Of a stretch of DNA of 59,819 nt, positions 54,210 through 59,819 are shown piece after piece. The DNA is from Phaeodactylibacter sp. GTDB taxonomy: Bacteria > Bacteroidota > Bacteroidia > Chitinophagales > Saprospiraceae. Where the stretch lies: assembly GCA_024102975.1 (NCBI GenBank), contig JAGFJD010000505.1, positions 1-59,819 on the forward strand. The letters are read 5' to 3'. The notes under the pieces were generated by a model. That model did no database searches. It was not told the origin of the DNA and was given only the letters and a program-made list of their open reading frames with translations. The position numbers and the translations under genes were made by a program. The first letter of the stretch is position 1, and every line of letters begins with the position of its first letter.

Positions 54210-55473
54210 AAAACAGCGAAGGTTTTCGGGATATTGGCTGCCGGCGGGCCAGGCCGGCCCACTGGCCAATCAATTGGCGATGGCGTTCAAAGGAAGCAGC
54301 GGAGAGTTCAGCTAGCTGTTGAGCGCTGGCGGATGCCGCTTTTTGAAGGCATTCCGCCTGGAAAGCTTTCCGCTCCGGTTCAAGGGCCGCTTTCCGGTTG
54401 GCAAAGTCTTTCAGAACCTCCCGGTACAACTGCTCGTGCTGCCACCAAAAGGAATCCGGATGGTAAGTGGGCGAGGCCGGCCCCAATGCCGCCGGGGGGG
54501 ATTCAAAGACCACCGGCTTAAACACGCTCAGGCAGGGAGAAGAAGTAGCCGTAAACCAGTACTGCGATGCTCCCGCCTTTAGTTTACAGGCCATGGAGCC
54601 CGTGGTTTGCGTGGCATTGCGGGTCAGGGCGTTGGCGGCGTGGGCGCAGATGGAATTGCCGAGCAGCGGCCGGTCCGGCAGGTACTCCTTGGCAGGGTGC
54701 GATTGCAGCAGTTCCATCGCCTGCGGCAGGCCCATTTCGGGGTGGTCCTGCAAAAAGCAGCTGGCCTGGTGCCGCCGCTGTTTCTGAGCGGAAAAAGTGG
54801 TGTACAGCCAATCGGAATAACAGGCTGCGAAATGGAAGTCCCGGCCTTTTTTCAACCAGCCTCTGCGGCGGGCGTGCGGGATCGCATCTTTGTGGATCAG
54901 GCTGTATTCCGAACCGATGGTCAGGCCGTTGCTGATGGCATAAAAATCCTGCACCTGCCGGGCTGCCCAGAGGTGATCCGCCGTTTCCAGGACCCAGGCC
55001 TCCTGGGGGTCGGCCAGGATGTAGCTGTTGTGATAGGCCATGGAGCGGTCGTAGAGCCCGCAGCGCCCGCCCTGCCCGTAGGCGGCCAGCAGGCCGGTGA
55101 TCACTTCCATGCCTTGCCGGGCGGTTTCTGCCCTTTCCAGGGCCAGCCGCAGGAGGTCCATCCCGGTCAGGCCACCTTTTTTCCGGATGGGCATTTTGGT
55201 CCAGACCGCTTCGTTGCCGATGGCCAGGCCGTGTTCGTTCACGCCGAATTCAGCCCCCCACATCCAGTAGGGGCGGCCCAGCAGTAGGGCATGGGTTTCC
55301 CGGGCCTGCGGAATTTTCAGATAGGTACACTGAACGCTGGCCCCCCGCCCGTGCTCCCGTCCCGGATGGAATTCGAGCAGCTGCATTTCGTTGGGTTCCC
55401 GGTCGCTGTTCTTGCCAAAAATGACGGCCCCGTCCCGGGTTCCGGGGGGCAAGGCTACAAAAGTATCACACAT
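54112..55473 (-). CDS. C69 dipeptidase/secernin-like hydrolase
   Basis: 453 aa. Starts MCDTFVALP: Cys2 is the expected N-terminal nucleophile of this Ntn-hydrolase family, exposed after Met removal. Then IFGKNSDREPNEMQ, PYWMWGAEFGVNEHGLAIGNEAVWT (Asn/Glu-rich active-site loop) and ILADPQEAWVLETAD fit secernin-type C69 enzymes. No signal peptide. Reaction is probably amide or dipeptide hydrolysis. The stop of the decayed gene at 55477 is 3 bp from its start, so the two were probably translated from one message. Confidence 0.88.
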   Translation of the reverse strand: MCDTFVALPPGTRDGAVIFGKNSDREPNEMQLLEFHPGREHGRGASVQCTYLKIPQARETHALLLGRPYWMWGAEFGVNEHGLAIGNEAVWTKMPIRKKGGLTGMDLLRLALERAETARQGMEVITGLLAAYGQGGRCGLYDRSMAYHNSYILADPQEAWVLETADHLWAARQVQDFYAISNGLTIGSEYSLIHKDAIPHARRRGWLKKGRDFHFAACYSDWLYTTFSAQKQRRHQASCFLQDHPEMGLPQAMELLQSHPAKEYLPDRPLLGNSICAHAANALTRNATQTTGSMACKLKAGASQYWFTATSSPCLSVFKPVVFESPPAALGPASPTYHPDSFWWQHEQLYREVLKDFANRKAALEPERKAFQAECLQKAASASAQQLAELSAASFERHRQLIGQWAGLARRQPISRKPSLFFRNYWRKMNRKAGMHIQGFAYDQNPPGRSAQR

Positions 55474-55476
55474 GAT

Positions 55477-56113
55477 TTAGCGTTGTATTGGCCCGGGCAA
55501 CAGGAATTCATAAGGCCGCCCCAGCAACCTGCGCTTCACCCAGCGGTCCATTCGCTGGGCCGCCAGGAAAAACTGCCAGATGAACTTGTCTTCCTTATAG
55601 TACCGGTCGACCTCCTTATGGGTAATGGCCCCGGTATCCGGCAAATGCTGGTTGATCCTTTCCAAAAAAGCAGGGATCAGGCCGGGGCGCTGTTCTTTGT
55701 ACAGGTTGGCAACCAGGTCGATATACACATCCCGCGGGCGATAGTACCGGTTCATCACATCGTCCAGAAAGAACATCTTGATGATCGCCTGCAGCGGGCC
55801 CGGGGCGCTCTTCAGCAACAGGTTCGGGTCCAGGGTCTCTGTACCGGAGCGTTTAAACAGGGGTGTGCTGGTATCGATTATCGATATAGGCCAGGCGGTG
55901 AGCGCCTTCGTTTTCCTGCCAGGCCCAGTTGGACAGCTGCCCGTCGACCGCCACTTCCCGTTCGGGCATCCTCTTCCGGTTGAACTCCTGTACGCCGTTC
56001 AGCGTTTGGATGATCCGGCCCAGCATGCCGAGCGTCTCCGCCGTTGTCTGTGTGTGTATCCGCCGGTGGCACAGGTCGCCGGCGGGAAACTGCTCCTGAC
56101 CGATGTGCAGCAC
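55477..56113 (-). pseudogene. Decayed gene of unknown family, frameshifted
   Basis: Two frames continue one another. 55853-56113 ends ...HRLAYIDNRYQHTP in frame 1; the next stretch (LFKRSGTETLDPNLLLKSAPGPLQ...) is in frame 2 down to 55477. Adding one C to the 4-C run (minus strand, 55860-55863) restores one chain of about 210 aa. The start is also lost: a stop precedes the GTG at 56113 by about 35 bp. The product is soluble-looking with a helical C terminus (DKFIWQFFLAAQRMDRWVKRR). It abuts the C69 gene with 3 bp between them. A sequencing error at the C run is an alternative. Confidence 0.6.
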
Positions 56114-56251
56114 GAAGAGCCGGCCTTCTTTGGGGACGATATTTCGGCATCATGGCCGGTTTTTCCCGATCAAATTAGGTAATTTTGGGGATACTTCCCT
56201 GAAAATCTGCCTACCTGGGCTACCGCCCCACACTACTAGACATTTTCTGGG

Positions 56252-56326
56252 CACAGAGTACGCAGAGAAGACACAGAGCCACGCAAAGACCTGATTATCA
56301 ATAGAAAACACTCCGCGTACTCTGTG
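56252..56326. repeat. Inverted repeat in scrap DNA
   Basis: CACAGAGTACGC (56252-56263) and GCGTACTCTGTG (56315-56326), with other CACAGAG copies nearby, in an otherwise gene-free spacer (56114-56384). Confidence 0.6.
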
Positions 56327-56384
56327 TTGGTCTCAGTGCTCTCTGTGTCCAAAACCATTTTGTCCAGTGGTGTGCTACCGCCCC

Positions 56385-56700
56385 GGAGGAACGCAGAACC
56401 GTCGAGGGTGTCGGAGAATACGTCCAGGTCGCTGAACTCCCGGTTGTCCGGCACGAAGGTGTCGCCGTCGGGGCCGGTGCCGGGCTTGCGGTGCACCCAT
56501 CCGAGGGTGTATTCCCAGGGTGTTCCGGTGCCGTCCGCGTTGATGTCGCCGAAAACGTCTATGACCTGGCCCGTTGCCGAGCCCGTAAACGCTCAGGTCC
56601 GGGATGTCGTTAAGGGCATACAATTCGGCAAACTTGGGCGTGCCGCTGAGAGGGCAGTGCCCAAAACCCACCAGCAGGAGGTCATTGGTGGCGAGGCAAA
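56385..56700 (-). pseudogene. Remnant of a lamin-tail (LTD) domain protein
   Basis: Minus-strand frames give NDLLLVGFGHCPLSGTPKFAELYALNDIPDLSVYG, then after a frame change GQVIDVFGDINADGTGTPWEYTLGW and GTGPDGDTFV. This matches the two ends of the LTD domain of secreted T9SS proteins, with the middle (about 50 residues) missing and a frame change near 56600. No start codon, signal peptide or sorting domain is present. It is a leftover of a larger exported protein. Confidence 0.65.
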
Positions 56701-56771
56701 AATCTGCGGCCTATTTATTTGGATCACCCCCCGCCCACCGTCCACCGCCCCCCGCCCCCCTGGTTAAACCT

Positions 56772-58262
56772 TCAATTCCCCTTGCTCACCCAATCCGCCG
56801 GATAGGTGTTCGGGGTAAACCCCCACAAATAGGGCAGCAGGAAAAAGACGATCAACGTGAGCAGGATGATGGACAAAATATTCATAAAGATCCCAGCCCG
56901 GACCATATCCGGTATGGACAAGTACCCCGAGCCAAACACTACCGCGTTCGGTGGGGTGGCAACGGGCAGCATAAAGGCACAGGAGGCAGCGGCCGTCGCC
57001 CCGACCATGAGGATATAGGGGTGCACGTTTACGGTAAGCGCCATGGAAGCCAAAACGGGCAGCAACATGGCGGTGGTGGCGAGGTTGGAGGTTATCTCTG
57101 TCAGGAAATTCACGGTGGCCACCAGCACCAGCAGGAGGATGAGGAGCGGCACGCCATGGAGCAGAACCAACTGGCCGCCGATCCAATCCGCCAGGCCGGT
57201 TGCCTTGAAGCCCTGGGCGATCGCCAGCCCGCCGCCGAACAGGAGCAGGATGCCCCACGGCAATTGCACGGCCTCCTCCCAGGTGACGATCGCCCGCTTG
57301 CTGCCTTTCCGGGCAGGCAGGATGAACAAGGCGACGCCGGCCACCACGGCGATGATCGTATCATCGATGCCGGGGATGAGCTTTTCCAACAAAAAAGAAC
57401 GGGAAATCCAGGCAAAGGCGGCCGCGGCAAAAACGATGAGGACGGCCTTTTCCTCATACCCGATACGGCCCAGTTTTTCCAGTTGCCTTTTTATTTCCTT
57501 TTTCCCTCCGGGAAAGGACTGCTGCTGGAAAAATCGGGTATAACCGGCCAGGTACCTCCAGCACAGCAACAACAACATTACGGAAATGGGCAGGCCGAAC
57601 ATGATCCATTTGGAAAAGGTGATCTCGATGCCGTACAATTCCTGCACGATCCCGGCCAGCACGAGGTTGGGCGGAGTGCCTATCAGCGTGGCGATGCCGC
57701 CGATGGAGGCGCTGTACGCTATGCCGAGCATGAGGATCTTGCCAAAAGCCCGGTTCTCGTCCTCGATAGTCTGTGGATTGTCCCTCAGCTGTTTGATGAT
57801 CGCTAAGCCGATGGGGAGCATCATCACGGAGGAGGCGGTGTTCGAAATCCACATGGAGAGGAAAGCCGTGGCGGCCATAAAGCCTAGTATGATGCTCTTT
57901 ACATTGGTGCCGATTAAGTGAATGATGTTGAGTGCCAGCCGCTTGTGCAGGTTCCAGCGTTCGATGGCAATGGCGAGGATAAAACCGCCGATATAGAGGA
58001 ATATGTATTTGTGGCCAAAAGAAGCCGTTGTTTCGCTCAGCTCCAAAGCCCCGGTGAGCGGGAAGAGCACGATCGGCAGCAGGGAAGTCGCCGCAATGGG
58101 GATGGCTTCCGTTATCCACCAGGCGGCAATCCAAAGGGTGCAGGCGAGCACTGCATTGGCTTCCCTGCTCATTCCTTCGGGGCGGTAGAAAAACAGGGTC
58201 AGCAGGAACAGGGCAGGGCCGAGCGCCAGGCCGATCTGTTTTGAGCTTTTAATGATGTTCAT
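56772..58262 (-). CDS. DASS (SLC13) family sodium:dicarboxylate-type symporter
   Basis: 496 aa from MNIIKSSKQIG (58262); a TTG at 58271 gives a three-residue longer form. About 11 transmembrane helices. The two conserved sodium and carboxylate motifs are SNTASSVMMLPIG near 139-151 and SNLATTAMLLPV near 385-396. It would take up dicarboxylates, sulfate or similar anions with Na+. The stop of the gene upstream (58268) is 5 bp from its start, so the two form an operon. Confidence 0.93.
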   Translation of the reverse strand: MNIIKSSKQIGLALGPALFLLTLFFYRPEGMSREANAVLACTLWIAAWWITEAIPIAATSLLPIVLFPLTGALELSETTASFGHKYIFLYIGGFILAIAIERWNLHKRLALNIIHLIGTNVKSIILGFMAATAFLSMWISNTASSVMMLPIGLAIIKQLRDNPQTIEDENRAFGKILMLGIAYSASIGGIATLIGTPPNLVLAGIVQELYGIEITFSKWIMFGLPISVMLLLLCWRYLAGYTRFFQQQSFPGGKKEIKRQLEKLGRIGYEEKAVLIVFAAAAFAWISRSFLLEKLIPGIDDTIIAVVAGVALFILPARKGSKRAIVTWEEAVQLPWGILLLFGGGLAIAQGFKATGLADWIGGQLVLLHGVPLLILLLVLVATVNFLTEITSNLATTAMLLPVLASMALTVNVHPYILMVGATAAASCAFMLPVATPPNAVVFGSGYLSIPDMVRAGIFMNILSIILLTLIVFFLLPYLWGFTPNTYPADWVSKGN

Positions 58263-58267
58263 GCGAT

Positions 58268-59617
58268 TCAATTCAGTAATTGTTGGAGTAGGGAGCGGAA
58301 TTCCGCCGATTGGTACATGCCCTGCCCATCGTGGCCGACGCCGGCCACGATGGTTTTTTTGTGGTTGTGCCCCCCGGGAAATGCCAGCTCCATGTACCGG
58401 AACATGTTTTCCCCCCTGCGGTAACGGGTCGGGCCCAGCAGGGTGGCATAGCAGTCGGCAGTATTCAGGGTTGGGTCCGGCCCGGTTCCGTTGCCCAGCA
58501 AATAGGTGATGGAACGGCCGGTGAACCGGCTATTGAAATCTTCCTGGCTTGTCTCTGACAGGTACGGCGGCAGGATATTGAAGCCGATGGGGTAAATATC
58601 GTAACCCGTACACCCGGCAGGGGTATATAGCTGGCTGGTGGCCTCGTCGATGCGCTGCCCGTCGGGGTAGTAATAGTACTGGCTGTTGGCAGGGATATAT
58701 TCGAAGGCCAGGCCGGGATGAAGCCCTTCCTGTTTGTTGGCGGCAGCATACAGGTGGGTAAAGAGCCCGCCCGAGGAATGCCCCGTGATGATGATCTTTT
58801 CGAGTACGGGAAAATGCGCCTGGTCTGCCAATTGTCCCACCAGCTTGTCCACGGCATCAAACGAACTTACCGCCGCCGGGCCCAGGGAATTGTTGCCTTC
58901 CCGCCAGCCGGTGCTGCTCCAGTACAGCTCGTTGGCGGATGCCTCCTGGCTGGTTTTGAAAAACGGGGCGATCAGCGCCACCTTGTCCTCCAGGTTTGCC
59001 CCCTGAAGGGCGGCCGCCAGGAAATTGAAATAATTGCCCGCATCCCGGTTGGCGCCATGCACAACTATGAGGGCTGCTTTCAGCTCCTGCCATTCTGCCC
59101 GTTCTTCATAGATCGGAAAGCTGGAATAAAAGCTGAGATCGCCCGTTCCGCCCGCCGCTACCGAAACGGCTTGCAGGCATTCGCCGGTGGCGGAAGTGCA
59201 GGGAGGCAGGGCGTGAATGATGCCGTCCTCCAAAGTGGTAAAAGAACGGGAAAGGGGGCTGTCCAGCTTCCCGCCGTTTTGCCCGACCGCTCCCTGCCCG
59301 ATGAACACCTGATAGGTGGTTTGCCGTTCCAGCACCAGGTCAACCGTCACTTTGGAGGACTGGTTCGCATAGCGGAACGCCATGCTGACGGGGGCTGGAG
59401 CAATAGAAAATTCCTTCTCGAAACCGACGGGGTCAATGGCTGCCGAAAACACCATGGCCAGAGCGGAGGCAGTGGGCACATTGGCTATTCCATCCACAAA
59501 ATTTGCCCCGTTCAGCGTGATCGAGAAGAGGCTGAGCGTTGGCGCGGCGCCGTCCTCCTTACAGGAAAAGGGCAGCAGGATTATGGCCAGCAACAGTAGG
59601 AGATGGTTGAATTTCAT
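58268..59617 (-). CDS. Lipoprotein alpha/beta hydrolase
   Basis: 449 aa. N-terminal lipoprotein signal with lipobox LLPFSC (Cys about 19). Residues about 25-125 form an Ig-like SbsA-type domain (FSITLNGANF, FSAAIDPVGFEKEFSIAP). Residues about 170-449 are an alpha/beta hydrolase: ALIVVHGANRDAGNY carries the oxyanion-hole HG, GHSSGG near 290 the nucleophilic Ser, and VAGVGHDGQGM near 427 the His. Probably an esterase or lipase-like enzyme on the membrane surface; substrate unknown. Overlaps by operon structure with the symporter, so the product may release its substrate. Confidence 0.85.
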   Translation of the reverse strand: MKFNHLLLLLAIILLPFSCKEDGAAPTLSLFSITLNGANFVDGIANVPTASALAMVFSAAIDPVGFEKEFSIAPAPVSMAFRYANQSSKVTVDLVLERQTTYQVFIGQGAVGQNGGKLDSPLSRSFTTLEDGIIHALPPCTSATGECLQAVSVAAGGTGDLSFYSSFPIYEERAEWQELKAALIVVHGANRDAGNYFNFLAAALQGANLEDKVALIAPFFKTSQEASANELYWSSTGWREGNNSLGPAAVSSFDAVDKLVGQLADQAHFPVLEKIIITGHSSGGLFTHLYAAANKQEGLHPGLAFEYIPANSQYYYYPDGQRIDEATSQLYTPAGCTGYDIYPIGFNILPPYLSETSQEDFNSRFTGRSITYLLGNGTGPDPTLNTADCYATLLGPTRYRRGENMFRYMELAFPGGHNHKKTIVAGVGHDGQGMYQSAEFRSLLQQLLN

Positions 59618-59717
59618 GTTTAAAATCCTTAATTCAAATTGTAATTAATACTGCTTTGTTACTTTAAAGCAAAGGCCGCAGATGGTGAGCCGGGGGTTGT
59701 GCAAAAAGGTCGAAAGT

Positions 59718-59800
59718 AGACAGGATTAACAAGATTTACAAGATGTAGTGGCTTGCGCCACACGGGAGTACATATCCTGATAATCTTGTTAATCCTGTCT
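59718..59800. repeat. 19-bp perfect inverted repeat at the window end
   Basis: AGACAGGATTAACAAGATT (59718-59736) and its reverse complement (59782-59800), 45-nt loop with a small GTGG/CCAC hairpin inside. Lies upstream of the hydrolase start in the 202-bp terminal spacer, which holds no gene. Confidence 0.8.
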
Positions 59801-59819
59801 GCCTATACTTATTGCACAA

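Noticed and set aside
56772..57806. 400-aa plus-strand frame opposite the symporter gene
   Set aside because: Gln/Gly/His-rich antisense of a transporter with clear SNTA and SNLA motifs on the minus strand.

Overview
The window looks like chromosomal DNA of a Saprospiraceae/Lewinella-type member of the Bacteroidota. This rests on several things visible in the sequence: four large secreted proteins end in type IX secretion (T9SS) sorting domains with a PNP-type motif; several genes are preceded by Bacteroidota promoters (TTTG, 19-20 bp spacer, TAnnTTTG); many domains are typical of the phylum (DUF4920, DUF5694, CRTAC1, choice-of-anchor I, AraC regulators with a multi-pass membrane half); and coding regions are GC-rich while the spacers are AT-rich. 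Taxonomy is inferred from protein style, not from a marker gene.

Layout. 1-4176: a regulator-like protein with a coiled coil, a tiny membrane protein and a CreD-type membrane protein. 4177-7434: gene-poor, with a consensus promoter followed by two tandem tRNA-like genes with oversized variable regions, a helical-repeat protein, a small secreted peptide whose start codon lies in a perfect inverted repeat, and a candidate structured ncRNA. 7435-13377: an HD hydrolase, a DUF4920 lipoprotein and two secreted MORN-repeat/caspase paralogues that flank a wrecked PaeR7I/XhoI-type restriction endonuclease gene. 13605-32293: mostly secreted proteins (phytase-like/choice-of-anchor I, CRTAC1, a large T9SS protein, a reprolysin-like metalloprotease), with an AraC regulator, a DUF4058 protein and a DUF4287/DUF5655 protein.

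32363-42803 is metabolic and transport-related: QueE, an MscS channel, adenine deaminase, kynurenine 3-monooxygenase with a membrane protein just upstream, an EamA transporter, a CPA1 Na+/H+ antiporter, a Lys/Glu-rich exported protein and a staphylococcal-nuclease-like protein. 42842-49249 holds two complete P-loop ATPase/PD-(D/E)XK genes and one truncated ATPase around a GH2 glycosidase. 49250-59819: a 104-bp palindromic element, an acyltransferase, a 2-oxoglutarate oxygenase, a C69/secernin-like peptidase, two decayed genes, a DASS (SLC13) symporter and a lipoprotein alpha/beta hydrolase.

The spacers are full of short scrap repeats: 8- to 10-bp tandem arrays, perfect inverted repeats, and a 29-bp sequence found both inside the ruined restriction gene and at the end of the palindromic element. 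No rRNA, CRISPR array, integrase or intact transposase gene was seen. The observations most worth following up are the tandem tRNA-like genes, the candidate ncRNA, and the restriction-gene wreck carrying the repeat scar between the two caspase genes.
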